Virus record (IMG/VR): IMGVR_UViG_3300033145_001968
Coordinates: 1-39,215 of that record
Strand: one strand, 5' to 3'
Origin: a virus
Length of the DNA: 39,215 nt
Part shown: in pieces, positions 29,943 to 37,901 of the stretch
How positions within the stretch are numbered: the stretch's first letter is position 1
Layout of the letters: every line of letters begins with the position of its first letter
Notes under the pieces: model-generated
The model's input: only the letters and a program-made list of their open reading frames with translations
The model's database searches: none
Told to the model about the DNA's origin: nothing
Translations under genes and position numbers: made by a program

Positions 29943-30472
29943 CCGCCACCGCCACCTATCTGACAATCGCCTTCATGGCCGCCGTCAACGCCGTGGCCAT
30001 CGTCGGGACCGTCCTGAACGTCCGCAAGAGCCGGGCCTGCTTCGCCTTCTGGATGATCTCCAACGCCGGAGCCGTCGCCTACAGCCTGGCCCTGGCCATG
30101 CGCTGGCTGCAGCCGCCGGCCTGGGCCATCGTTGTTCAGGTGCCGACCTTCGCCCTCTACTTCGCCCTGGCCATCTGGGGATGGCGAGCCTGGGGCCGAC
30201 CGCAACCGATCGAGCGAAAGCCGCCCGAGCGACAGCCGCCCCGCCTGACCATCAAGCGCGGCATCTTCGCCGACCGCATCGTGGTCAGCCTCGATGGCCG
30301 CCCCGTCATGGTCCAGGACATGGGCGACACGACCGGCGCCGACGCCATCCTGCAAGCCTGGGCGAACACCGCGAAGAAACCGAACACGATAATCCTGGCC
30401 GCCAAGAGCGTCACCATCACCAGGACCACGCGGCATCCGCCGGCCTACGGCCAGCCGCACCACGCGAACTGA
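29939..30472 (+). CDS. Three-pass membrane protein
   Basis: 177 aa, ATGA overlap with the preceding gene. Hydrophobic segments cover residues 5-27, 34-53 and 60-80; the rest is a soluble domain (LTIKRGIFADRIVVSLDGRPVMVQDMGDTTGADAILQAWANTAKK). The membrane half is PnuC/YgjV-like in size and residue pattern, but no transport motif is visible. Function unknown. Confidence 0.65.
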   Translation: MTATATYLTIAFMAAVNAVAIVGTVLNVRKSRACFAFWMISNAGAVAYSLALAMRWLQPPAWAIVVQVPTFALYFALAIWGWRAWGRPQPIERKPPERQPPRLTIKRGIFADRIVVSLDGRPVMVQDMGDTTGADAILQAWANTAKKPNTIILAAKSVTITRTTRHPPAYGQPHHAN

Positions 30473-30489
30473 AAACGGAGAGACCCGAC

Positions 30490-30747
30490 GTGACCGCCAA
30501 GCAACAGAACGCCTACCCCGGCCTGGCCGACTATGGCGACATCATGACGCTGGAGGAAGTGGCCCAGTACCTGCGGGTCTCCAAGCCGACCGTCAGCCGA
30601 ACGGCCCGGCTGGGCGGCCTGGTTATCCTGGAACTCAGCCCACAGTGCCGCGGCGTTCGCAAGGCCGACCTGGTCGAGTACCTGGACCACCAAGCCCAGC
30701 GGGCCCGCCAGAGGGCCGACCAGCGGCCCCGGGCACCAGCACACTAG
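30490..30747 (+). CDS. Excisionase-like helix-turn-helix protein
   Basis: 85 aa, GTG start with GGAG ten bases upstream. Residues 17-70 (DIMTLEEVAQYLRVSKPTVSRTARLGGLVILELSPQCRGVRKADLVEYLDHQ) are a MerR/excisionase-type helix-turn-helix. It converges with the integrase gene and overlaps its stop by 4 bp. The likely role is recombination directionality factor (Xis) for the attP-integrase pair. Confidence 0.78.
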   Translation: MTAKQQNAYPGLADYGDIMTLEEVAQYLRVSKPTVSRTARLGGLVILELSPQCRGVRKADLVEYLDHQAQRARQRADQRPRAPAH

Positions 30748-31931
30748 CCCTGCAGCCGACCGATGGCCTCCCGCAGAGCCGGCGAGAGGTCGCCTTTGTA
30801 GTGCTTCTGCGTTGTCATGTAAGAGGCATGGCCGAGAAACTCCTGGACCACCGCCGGCGACGTGCCGGCCGACAACAGGTGAGTGGCAAACGAGGAACGC
30901 AAGTCATGGCGACGAATCGTCGAGAGCCGCAATGCCCGACGCACCAACTCCACCAGGGCCGCCGCCGGCCGCCCGCCCAGGAGCCCCTCGAGGGCCGCCT
31001 CTACGGCGGCCGCGTCGTCGGCCCGGGCCAGGGCCAGCCAATCGATGGCCTGCCAGAGGTCGGCCCCGTCGACACCGTCAAAGGTCTCGGCCAAGGCCGT
31101 CCGGGCCGCCCGCCGAGCCACCCGCACCCAGGTCGAGACCAGGCCGTCGGCCGTCCAGCGAAAGAGCCGATCCGCCGAGCCCGCGCCGAGCCTGGCCTCA
31201 GAGAGCCGGTCGCGGAAGCCCTGGTCGGGATGCACCGGCACACGGTACTCCTTATCCGTTTTGGTCGAGCGGACCTCGACCGTCCAAGATTCGAAGTCGA
31301 ACTGCTCCCAGACCAAAGCCAGAGCCTCGCCGCGCCGCATGCCAGTGAACCACAGGACGTCCATGAACAACTGCAGATTCGGGCGGCCCTCGGCCCGCAG
31401 CAGACGGAATTCCTCCAGCGACACCACGCGCGGGGCCTTCTGCCCGCGGACCTTCAGCATCGGAACGTCCGACGCCACGTTCGCACCGACCAGGCCGAGC
31501 CGACGAGCCCGGCTGAGCCAAGAGCGGAGCATCCGCAGCTCCTTGTTCACCGTCGAGGCTGCCACCTGCGCGAAGCGGGCGGTCTTGAAAGCCGCGACCA
31601 TCGCCGCCGAGACCTCACCAAGCCACAAGGGCCGACAGACCCCGCGAAAGCGGGCCTCGCAGTCGACCTCGAGCCGCCGCGTCGAGACGGCCTTCTCAAG
31701 GAACTCGGCGTCGGCCAAGTAGGCCGCCCAATAATCACCCCACCGCAATCGCACCTGGTCAACATACAGCCCGCGGTTCAGCCGCCGCTCGAGGTCCCGG
31801 ACCCAGGCCTCGGCCTCGGCCTTCGAAAGACCATAGAGCGACTTCTGGTGCCGGCGACCGTCCTGCCCGTACCATCCAGCATACCGACAGCCGCGGTCCT
31901 TCCGCACAAAGAGCCAAGCCCGCTTCGGCAT
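30744..31931 (-). CDS. int: Phage integrase, tyrosine recombinase family
   Basis: 395 aa. ATG 31931 is chosen because GGAAGGG lies about eight bases upstream and the arm-type repeats begin outside it; a longer frame to 32039 runs into attP. The N-terminal arm-binding region (RKDRGCRYAGWYGQDGRRHQKSLYGLSKAEAEAWVRDLERRL) precedes a core-binding domain and the catalytic domain. The active-site residues are R199/R200 (TGMRRGEAL), H342xxR345 (RHDLRSS), H368 (LGH) and Y378 (QKHY). It recombines attP with a host tRNA gene. Confidence 0.95.
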   Translation of the reverse strand: MPKRAWLFVRKDRGCRYAGWYGQDGRRHQKSLYGLSKAEAEAWVRDLERRLNRGLYVDQVRLRWGDYWAAYLADAEFLEKAVSTRRLEVDCEARFRGVCRPLWLGEVSAAMVAAFKTARFAQVAASTVNKELRMLRSWLSRARRLGLVGANVASDVPMLKVRGQKAPRVVSLEEFRLLRAEGRPNLQLFMDVLWFTGMRRGEALALVWEQFDFESWTVEVRSTKTDKEYRVPVHPDQGFRDRLSEARLGAGSADRLFRWTADGLVSTWVRVARRAARTALAETFDGVDGADLWQAIDWLALARADDAAAVEAALEGLLGGRPAAALVELVRRALRLSTIRRHDLRSSFATHLLSAGTSPAVVQEFLGHASYMTTQKHYKGDLSPALREAIGRLQG

Positions 31932-31973
31932 AACACCGCCCTTCCACGCCAGAAACGCCCACGCGGCCGCAAG

Positions 31974-31995
31974 GAGTGGAACCCAAATGGAACCC
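31974..31995 (+). repeat. Arm-type repeat pair, left
   Basis: Contains TGGAACCCA at 31977-31985 and 31988-31996, 11 bp apart. The 22-bp block matches 32204-32225 at 21 of 22 positions. Confidence 0.75.
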
Positions 31996-32066
31996 AGACA
32001 CGACAGAAGGGGAGGGCTGGACAGGCCAGCCCTCACCATAAACGCCGCACTCGCAGCGGTTTATAT

Positions 32067-32117
32067 TGGCGAGGCCAACGGGACTCGAACCCGCAACCTT
32101 CGGATCGACAGTCCGAA
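32067..32117 (-). other. attP core: 3' half of tRNA-Asp(GTC)
   Basis: On the reverse strand the sequence is the 3' half of a tRNA: anticodon stem-loop TTCGGA-CTGTCGA-TCCGAA (anticodon GTC), T-arm GCGGGTTCGAGTCCCGT, acceptor TGGCCTC, discriminator G73 and CCA. G73 with GTC fits tRNA-Asp. The 5' half is missing, so it is not an expressed tRNA. It is the part that would rebuild the host gene after integration. Confidence 0.85.
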
Positions 32118-32203
32118 TCCGAATCCCACGTCATAGCCCAATCTGACCTGACGACATTAACAACCACGACAACCGCTGTCAACCATTGCCGCCGCAACCC
32201 ACC

Positions 32204-32225
32204 GAGTGGAACCCAAGTGGAACCC
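32204..32225 (+). repeat. Arm-type repeat pair, right
   Basis: Contains TGGAACCCA at 32207-32215 and TGGAACCCG at 32218-32226, in the same orientation and spacing as the left pair. Confidence 0.75.
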
Positions 32226-32332
32226 GCCGCCAGGTTTTTAGGTACTGGCTGGCGACCGTCGGAGGTGATAGACCCGAGAACAACCGCCCCAGACAAGTGA
32301 CTTTCTTTCTTTCAGAATCGACGGAGGATTTG

Positions 32333-32437
32333 ATGACACAGAGCCAGAAACCATGCAAGAAAACGCCGACCTGCTGCGACGTTATCGTCCAGCGATGGCA
32401 GGACTTCACGGGACAGGGGGCCACCCGCGATGGCTAA
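32333..32437 (+). CDS. 34-aa peptide resembling the C-terminus of a phage DNA methylase
   Basis: It has a very good ribosome site (GGAGG, five bases before ATG) and ends overlapping the next gene by 8 bp. CDVIVQRWQDFTGQGA is the typical last segment of phage DNA-modification methylases (CDVIxxRWExFTGKKA), but no methylase body precedes it. It may be a relic, or a stand-alone small protein kept next to the terminase operon. Confidence 0.58.
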   Translation: MTQSQKPCKKTPTCCDVIVQRWQDFTGQGATRDG

Positions 32438-33062
32438 GGGCCGACCAACCGAGGACGACTTCCTGGTCGAGGACATCCTGAGCGAAGGCCGGGACCCGCT
32501 GGAGACCGAGGCCATGCCCCAGGCCCGGGCCCACCGCCTCTCACCCCGCCGGCGCTACGAGCGTATGCAACAGAAGGACGCCCTCGAGGACGTCCTGGCC
32601 GGAACGCCCGTCGAGGGTGAATCCGTCCACATCCTGAGCCGCGCCCGCTTCGACTTCTGGACCTGGGTCCCGGCCATGCTCGACTGGATAGACCACAGCC
32701 CGGACCTATACTGCTCGACCTGGACCCTGAGCCGGGGCAACGTCGTTGAGCTGCTCGAACTCTGGGACGCCGGCCGGATCGACCGGGCCCACTTCCTGAC
32801 CGGCCTCTATTTCAAGCGACGAGAGACCGCCGTCTACACCCGGCTCCTGGAGGGCATCCGGGCCCGCGGCGGACGATACCGCTCGAGCCGAAACCACGCC
32901 AAGGTCCTGCTGCTGGCCAACCCCGACCGCAAGGCCTGGCTCACGGTCGAGGGCTCGGCCAACCTGACCAGTAACCCCAGGACGGAGAACTACATCGTCA
33001 CCAACGACCGCGGCCTCTGGGAATTCCACCGCGGCTGGATGGAGGAACTACTCCGCACGTGA
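32430..33062 (+). CDS. Phospholipase D-like domain protein
   Basis: 210 aa. The C-terminal half holds one PLD half-site: H156xK158 (NHAKVLLL), then EGSANLTSNPRTENYIVT with the GSANLT box. The N-terminal part has a PLD-like beta-alpha fold (ARFDFWTWVPAMLDWIDHSPDLYCSTWTLSRGNVVELLELW). With one HKD it may dimerise. Phages often carry such a gene ahead of terminase; a role in packaging-associated DNA processing is possible. It overlaps the next gene as GTGA. Confidence 0.78.
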   Translation: MAKGRPTEDDFLVEDILSEGRDPLETEAMPQARAHRLSPRRRYERMQQKDALEDVLAGTPVEGESVHILSRARFDFWTWVPAMLDWIDHSPDLYCSTWTLSRGNVVELLELWDAGRIDRAHFLTGLYFKRRETAVYTRLLEGIRARGGRYRSSRNHAKVLLLANPDRKAWLTVEGSANLTSNPRTENYIVTNDRGLWEFHRGWMEELLRT

Positions 33063-33628
33063 GCAACGACCACCTCGACAAGGTAATCCTGCTGCTCGTC
33101 AGCGGCCTGGGCCAGGCCGCCATCGAAGCCGTCTGCCGCGAGAAATTCCAACTCGACGCCAAGGCCACCGCCGCCCTCATGGCCCAGGCCAAGAAACAGA
33201 TCACCCTCGCCGCCGACTACGACCGCGACCAGGAGATCGGGACCAGCTACATCCGCCTCAAGGACCTTTACAGCCGGAGCCTTAAGGTCCAGGACTTCAA
33301 GACGGCCCTGGCCGCCCAGAAGGAAATCAACAGGCTGCAAAACCTCTACCCCACGCCCAGTGAAGGAGGCGCCGCAGCCGAGGACGGCGACCTGGGCCAG
33401 GCCCAGGCCACCATCGCCGAAGCCATGGCCCACCTGGAGCCTCTCTGCCTCGGCCAGCCCGGCGACAACCTGCCCGACCTGGCCCGGCTGGCCGCCTGCC
33501 GGATCCTGAACGGGACCATCGTCAAGCCGCCCCGGCGGCCCGCCACCAAGAAGAAGGCTAAGAAAAAGACCAAGAAGAAGGCTAAGAAAAAGACCAAGAA
33601 GAAGACCAGGAAGAAAGCCGCCAGATGA
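33059..33628 (+). CDS. Terminase small subunit candidate with lysine-repeat tail
   Basis: 189 aa, GTG start overlapping the preceding stop. It has a helical N-terminal half (HLDKVILLLVSGLGQAAIEAVCREKFQLDAKATAALMAQAKKQIT) resembling a DNA-recognition domain, then an oligomerisation-like helical region (GTSYIRLKDLYSRSLKVQDFKTALAAQKEINRLQNLY). The end is a KKKAKKKTKKK tail built on 24-bp repeats (33548-33619). Its place directly before the large terminase supports the call, and the histone-H1-like tail would bind DNA. Confidence 0.65.
   Translation: MSNDHLDKVILLLVSGLGQAAIEAVCREKFQLDAKATAALMAQAKKQITLAADYDRDQEIGTSYIRLKDLYSRSLKVQDFKTALAAQKEINRLQNLYPTPSEGGAAAEDGDLGQAQATIAEAMAHLEPLCLGQPGDNLPDLARLAACRILNGTIVKPPRRPATKKKAKKKTKKKAKKKTKKKTRKKAAR
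33548..33619 (+). repeat. Three 24-bp tandem repeats encoding a lysine-rich tail
   Basis: The first two units (33548-33571 and 33572-33595) are identical and encode KKKAKKKT; the third (33596-33619) has diverged and encodes KKKTRKKA. Such repeats can vary in number between relatives. Confidence 0.8.
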
Positions 33629-35694
33629 CCGCCACCGCAAAAGCCTACCATCGACACCGCGACGCCGCCCGGCAACGCCAGGCCAGCCTGAGCCTGGCCG
33701 GCCGCAACATCGACGCCATCCCGGCCGTGGCCGACCCTGCCCGGAAGATCGCCTGCGCGACCGACCTGCGGCTATTCTGCGAGACCTACTTTCCGCGGAC
33801 CTTCTACCTGCCCTGGAGCGACGACCACCTGGCCGTCCTGGCCAAGATCGAGGACGTCGCCCTCCACGGCGGCCAGTTTGCCCAGGCCATGCCCCGCGGC
33901 GGCGGCAAGACCACCATCGTCGAGACCGCCTGCCTGTGGGCCGCCCTCTACGGATGGCGGCGATTCCTATGCCTGATCGGAAGCGACGAGGACCACGCCA
34001 AGGGCATGCTGGAGAGCATCAAGAGCGAGCTGGAGAACAACGACCTCCTGCTGGCCGACTTCCCCGAGGTCTGCCACCCCATCCGCAGTCTGGAGCGGGC
34101 CAGCCAGCGAGCCACGACACAGCTTTACAACAACCGCCCGACCCTGCTGACCTGGTCGACCACGACCATCATCCTGCCGACCATACCGGGCTCCCGGGCC
34201 AGCGGGGCCCTGGTCCGAGTGGCCGGCCTGCTGGGAAGCTTCCGCGGCATGAAATACAAGCGCTCCGACGGCAGCACCGTCCGCCCCGACATGGTCGTCG
34301 TCGACGACCCGCAGACGGACGAATCCGCCCACAGCCGGAGCCAATGCGAGACCCGCGAGAGAATCCTGGCCGGAGCCGTCCTCGGCCTGGCCGGCCCGGA
34401 CAAGGCCATCGCCGGCTTCATGCCCTGCACGGTCATCGTCGAGGACGACCTGGCCGACCGCATCCTGAACCGCAAGCGGAACCCCGACTGGCAAGGCGAA
34501 CGGATGCAGATGCTCTATGCCTTCCCGACCAACCAGGAACTCTGGGACCAGTACGCCGACATCCGCCGCATCGCCCTGGACAACCACGGCAACATCGCCA
34601 AGGCTACCGCCTTCTACAAAAAGAACCGCAAGGCCATGGACGCCGGGGCCCGCGTCGCCTGGCCCGAGCGACACGAACCCGACGAGGCCAGCGGACTGCA
34701 GTGCGCCATGAACCTCCTGCTTAAGGACGAACGGGCCTTCTTCGCCGAATACCAGAACGACCCCCAGCCGGAAATCGTCACCGACGCCAAGGTCCTGACC
34801 TCCGAACAGATCACCGCCCAGATCAACGGCCTGGGCCGCGGCGTCGTACCCCTCGGCACCGAACACGTTACCGCCTTCATCGACATCCAGGGCCAGGTGC
34901 TATACTGGCTCGCCGCGGCCTGGGAGGACGACTTCACCGGCGCCGTCATCGACTACGGAACCTGGCCACCGCAGCGACAACAGTATTTCTCCATGCGCAA
35001 CGCCCGCATGACCCTGGCCCGAAAATATCCAGCCACGGCCGGCGACGTCCACGCCCGCGTCCAGGCCGGCCTGCGGGACCTGCTGGCCGACCTCCTGCTG
35101 CGGGACTGGCCCAGCGAGGATGGCTCCAACCGCCGCATCGGCCGCTGCCTGGTTGACGCCAACTGGGGCGAGACCTCCGACGACATCTACCTGGTCCTGA
35201 GCCGCAGCCCACACAAGGCCCTCCTGCTGCCGGCCCACGGCGATCCAGTCGGACCGCACAAGACGCCATATTCCGAGTACCGCCGCAAGAAAGGCGAACT
35301 CATCGGCTGCCATTGGCGGGTGCCGCGCCGCAAGGAAGGCCGGACCATCCGCCACGTCCTGACGGACGTCTACTGGTGGAAAAGCCTGGTCCACGGCCGC
35401 CTGGCCATGCCCATCGGGAGCCGCGGCGGCCTGGCCCTTTTCGGGAACCGGGCCTCGGCCCACCGCCTGCTGGCCGACCACCTGACCGCCGAATTCCCCG
35501 TCCGCACCGAGGGCCGCGGGCGGACCGTCGACGTCTGGAATATCAAACCTTCGCGGCCCGACAACCACTGGCTCGACTGTCTGGTCGGCGCCGCCGTCGC
35601 CGCCTCCATCGACGGCGCCAGCCCAGACGGCCGGCCGACCCGCCGGGCCGCCAAGAAGAAACCGAGGCGCAACCGTGTCGCCTACATGACCTGA
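33625..35694 (+). CDS. Terminase large subunit
   Basis: 689 aa. It is the motor and nuclease that packages DNA. Walker A is P90-RGGGKTT (K95), Walker B is MVVVDDPQ (D227, D228). The C-terminal RNase-H-like nuclease has candidate metal ligands D420 (FIDIQ), D511 (LVDANWGE) and D651 (HWLDCLVG). The N-terminal segment (LRLFCETYFPRTFYLPWSDDHLAVLAKIEDV) is the usual adenine-binding region of this group. It overlaps the small subunit gene (ATGA). Confidence 0.93.
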   Translation: MTATAKAYHRHRDAARQRQASLSLAGRNIDAIPAVADPARKIACATDLRLFCETYFPRTFYLPWSDDHLAVLAKIEDVALHGGQFAQAMPRGGGKTTIVETACLWAALYGWRRFLCLIGSDEDHAKGMLESIKSELENNDLLLADFPEVCHPIRSLERASQRATTQLYNNRPTLLTWSTTTIILPTIPGSRASGALVRVAGLLGSFRGMKYKRSDGSTVRPDMVVVDDPQTDESAHSRSQCETRERILAGAVLGLAGPDKAIAGFMPCTVIVEDDLADRILNRKRNPDWQGERMQMLYAFPTNQELWDQYADIRRIALDNHGNIAKATAFYKKNRKAMDAGARVAWPERHEPDEASGLQCAMNLLLKDERAFFAEYQNDPQPEIVTDAKVLTSEQITAQINGLGRGVVPLGTEHVTAFIDIQGQVLYWLAAAWEDDFTGAVIDYGTWPPQRQQYFSMRNARMTLARKYPATAGDVHARVQAGLRDLLADLLLRDWPSEDGSNRRIGRCLVDANWGETSDDIYLVLSRSPHKALLLPAHGDPVGPHKTPYSEYRRKKGELIGCHWRVPRRKEGRTIRHVLTDVYWWKSLVHGRLAMPIGSRGGLALFGNRASAHRLLADHLTAEFPVRTEGRGRTVDVWNIKPSRPDNHWLDCLVGAAVAASIDGASPDGRPTRRAAKKKPRRNRVAYMT

Positions 35695-35716
35695 CCCGAA
35701 CATAGGAGACCGACCC

Positions 35717-36001
35717 ATGGCCAAGAAGAAAACGAGGAAAAAAAGAAGGTCGAAAACACAATCCGCCAGAACCAGGACCCCCGGTCGCCCGCGACCAACC
35801 GCCGGACCGACACCGGTCGTCGTCGTCGAACCGTCCCGCTGCAAGAAATGCGGCTCGACCGACCGCGAGCATTACAGCCACACCACGGTCCGGGACATCG
35901 CCGGCGTCCGGCCCGATGGGATGGCCTACAGTAAGATTTTCTGGCGACGGACCCGCTGCCAGAACTGCGGCCAGGCCCGCATCGATAAGACTTACGAATG
36001 A
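35717..36001 (+). CDS. Basic zinc-ribbon protein
   Basis: 94 aa, ribosome site GGAG. The first 30 residues are lysine- and arginine-rich. A four-cysteine ribbon follows (CKKCGSTDREHY ... RCQNCGQARI). It links the terminase operon to the sugar-modification genes and overlaps the next gene by 4 bp. It may bind DNA; function unknown. Confidence 0.68.
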   Translation: MAKKKTRKKRRSKTQSARTRTPGRPRPTAGPTPVVVVEPSRCKKCGSTDREHYSHTTVRDIAGVRPDGMAYSKIFWRRTRCQNCGQARIDKTYE

Positions 36002-36780
36002 CCGCGCCGACCCACAGCATCATCATCCCGCACCGCGACCGGAACCTCCACCTGGCCGCCTGCATCGACCGCCTGCACCAGGCCTTTGCCCATTGCCACG
36101 TCGGCCATGAGGCCTGGGAAGTCGTCGTCGTTGACAGCGGCTCGAGCATACCGCCGGCCACCGGCGCCGCGGCCGTCCGCCTGGTGCGCGACGAGAAGTC
36201 GCCGCCCGTTTTCTGCAAGGGCCGCGCGCAGAACCTCGGCATCGAGGCCGCCCGCGGCGACGTCCTGACCTTCCTCGACGCCGACAGCCTGGTCGGCCTC
36301 GACTGGCCCCGCGGCGCGATCGCGCTGCTCGCCCGCCCCGACCTGACCCGCCTCTGCTACCGCGTCCGCTACCTGCCGGAGGGAGCCAACCTGGCCGACC
36401 TCGAGGCCCACTTTGCCGACTATGACAGCCACGCCCTCGCCTTCGAAGCCTACCGCAATCCGGGCCGCAACCGGGCGCCGGACAAGGAGGATGACGCCGT
36501 CTTTGGAAACAGCCAATTCTCGATCGCCCGCCAGAACCTCGGGGGCCTGCGATTCGACGAACGCTACATCGGCCGCGGCTTCGAGGACCTGGAATTCACC
36601 TGGCGAATCTGGTTCGCCTACGGGAAGCGCTACCGAGGCCAGATCATCACCGCCGGACACAGCGCCATGTTTCACCAGCTGCACCCCTACCGGGCCGCCG
36701 ACTGGTACGACCGGGACCTCAGACACGCCAACCGCAACCGCTACGTTAAGGAACTCCGCGATGCCCCAAGAACTACCTGA
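35998..36780 (+). CDS. GT2-family glycosyltransferase
   Basis: 260 aa, ATGA overlap upstream. N-terminal GT-A domain: HSIIIPHRDR, VVVVDSGSS, KGRAQNLGIEAARGDVLTFLDAD with the DAD metal motif. The C-terminal RFDERYIGRGFEDLEFTWRIWFAYGKR is the acceptor-side GxGxED motif seen in galactosyl/N-acetylgalactosaminyl-transferase-like enzymes. It transfers a sugar from a nucleotide donor; the acceptor is unknown. A cytoplasmic soluble enzyme (no signal or membrane segment). Confidence 0.88.
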   Translation: MTAPTHSIIIPHRDRNLHLAACIDRLHQAFAHCHVGHEAWEVVVVDSGSSIPPATGAAAVRLVRDEKSPPVFCKGRAQNLGIEAARGDVLTFLDADSLVGLDWPRGAIALLARPDLTRLCYRVRYLPEGANLADLEAHFADYDSHALAFEAYRNPGRNRAPDKEDDAVFGNSQFSIARQNLGGLRFDERYIGRGFEDLEFTWRIWFAYGKRYRGQIITAGHSAMFHQLHPYRAADWYDRDLRHANRNRYVKELRDAPRTT

Positions 36781-37213
36781 CCTCACGCCGGAGCGGCTCG
36801 CCGCCATCAGCCGCATCCGCGACCGCACACCCGAGGCCCTCCTGGGGCCATGGACCGCGCCGGTCTACCATCCGCCAGCCGAGCCCCGCCCGGGCCGGGC
36901 CTTCTTCGCCGTCGAATGCTTCCGCCGCCACATGACCGACGAGGCCTGGCAACTGCAGATGGGCCTGCAGGCCGCCGGCTACACCCTCTATGGCCGCGGC
37001 TTCCCCCTGGAGCCGGTCCGCGGCCGGCCGGGTGACGAGACCGACGTCGCCGCCGTCTGCCACCGCGAGAACCCCGGCGCGGCAATCGTCCAGGACACCC
37101 GCGAGTGGGACCCCCTCAAGGGCTCGGCCTATGACAAACGGGCCGGCTTCACCAACATCGACCATGGAGGCCCTGGCCAGGCGGCCCGACATCTTCCGCC
37201 TGACCGTCTTTAA
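36761..37213 (+). pseudogene. Glycosyltransferase, N-terminal part (frame-split gene)
   Basis: 150 aa. It begins inside the end of the GT2 gene and reads as a Rossmann-like N-terminal domain (GRAFFAVECFRRHMTDEAWQLQMGLQAAGYTLYGRGFPLEPVRG... AIVQDTREWDPLKGSAYDKRAGFTNID). After about 37162 the frame turns to unrelated residues and stops at 37213. The conserved-looking continuation is in the next frame (37164 onward). A +1 ribosomal shift, a mutation or a sequencing error could explain it. If joined, the protein would be about 379 aa. Confidence 0.6.
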
Positions 37214-37901
37214 GGACGCCTGGCTGGACCGCCCCTACAGCCGCCAGGGCCACCGGCGAATCGACCCCCACGCCTACATAACCTATTACGATGCCCGCCT
37301 GCTGGCCTGGATGTGCCCCTGGCTCCGCGAGGACCAGCTGCTGCGGACCTACCACAGCCTGGACCCGGCCGACGTGCCGCCCTTCCGCGCCGATCGTCCC
37401 GGCTGGGCCATCATCACCGGGGCCACCAGCCCGGCCGTCTACCCCCTGCGCCAAAGAATCGTTAAGGCCATCAGGACGGCCCGCAACAAGACCCGCCTGG
37501 CCATCCTGACACACCCCGGCTATGGGGCCTTCGGCGTCCAGACGGCTACCTACATGGCCATGCTCAGCCGCTACCGGGTGGCCGTTTGCACAAGCTCGGT
37601 TTTCGGCCTGCCGCTGCGGAAGATCATCGAGGCCACGGCCTGCGGCTGCGCCGTGGTGACCGACCTGCCGAGGGCCGAGAAGATGCCCGGCATCGACCAG
37701 AACATGACCCGCGTGCGCTTCGACGCCACCGTCAAAGAGGTCCTGGCCGCCGTCGACCAGGCCGCAACCGCATGGGACGCCGACCGCCAGGCGAGCCGGG
37801 CCCGGGCGGCCGTCCTGCACTACAACTGGCGCGGCCTCTATGCCCGCCTGGCCACGGCCATCGAGGCCAAAAGGAGAAGCCATGCAAGCCCGACCAAGTG
37901 A
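37164..37901 (+). CDS. Glycosyltransferase, C-terminal part (frame-split gene)
   Basis: 245 aa from ATG 37164, which has no ribosome site. It begins MEALARRPDIFRLTVFKDAW, which would follow NID of the upstream frame if one base were skipped. Later, AVCTSSVFGLPLRKIIEATACGCAVVTDLPRAEKMPGI is the nucleotide-sugar-binding half of GT-B/CgeB-like transferases (E-A..CGC.VVTD). The end overlaps the methyltransferase start by 20 bp. It may be expressed alone or as a fusion with the upstream part. Confidence 0.65.
   Translation: MEALARRPDIFRLTVFKDAWLDRPYSRQGHRRIDPHAYITYYDARLLAWMCPWLREDQLLRTYHSLDPADVPPFRADRPGWAIITGATSPAVYPLRQRIVKAIRTARNKTRLAILTHPGYGAFGVQTATYMAMLSRYRVAVCTSSVFGLPLRKIIEATACGCAVVTDLPRAEKMPGIDQNMTRVRFDATVKEVLAAVDQAATAWDADRQASRARAAVLHYNWRGLYARLATAIEAKRRSHASPTK

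Larger units (their letters stand above)
31974..32225. other. attP region (arms plus core)
   Basis: The 401-bp stretch 31932-32332 has no gene except attP sequences. Paired 9-mers TGGAACCC(A/G) at 31977, 31988, 32207 and 32218 are in two 11-bp-spaced pairs, one on each side of a tRNA-derived core. This is the arrangement of integrase arm-type sites around a lambda-like core. It lies immediately upstream of int. Confidence 0.7.

Noticed and set aside
28299-30463. Two overlapping long reverse-strand frames opposite the HhH and membrane genes
   Set aside because: Same shadow pattern; forward frames have ATGA couplings, recognisable motifs and ribosome sites.
32067-32117. A functional tRNA gene
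   Set aside because: Only the 3' half is present; no 5' acceptor strand (GAGGCCA) or D-arm is found on the proper side, so it is an attachment core.
30645-32300. Forward frame of 551 codons opposite the integrase
   Set aside because: It is the antisense of a clear tyrosine integrase and runs through attP.
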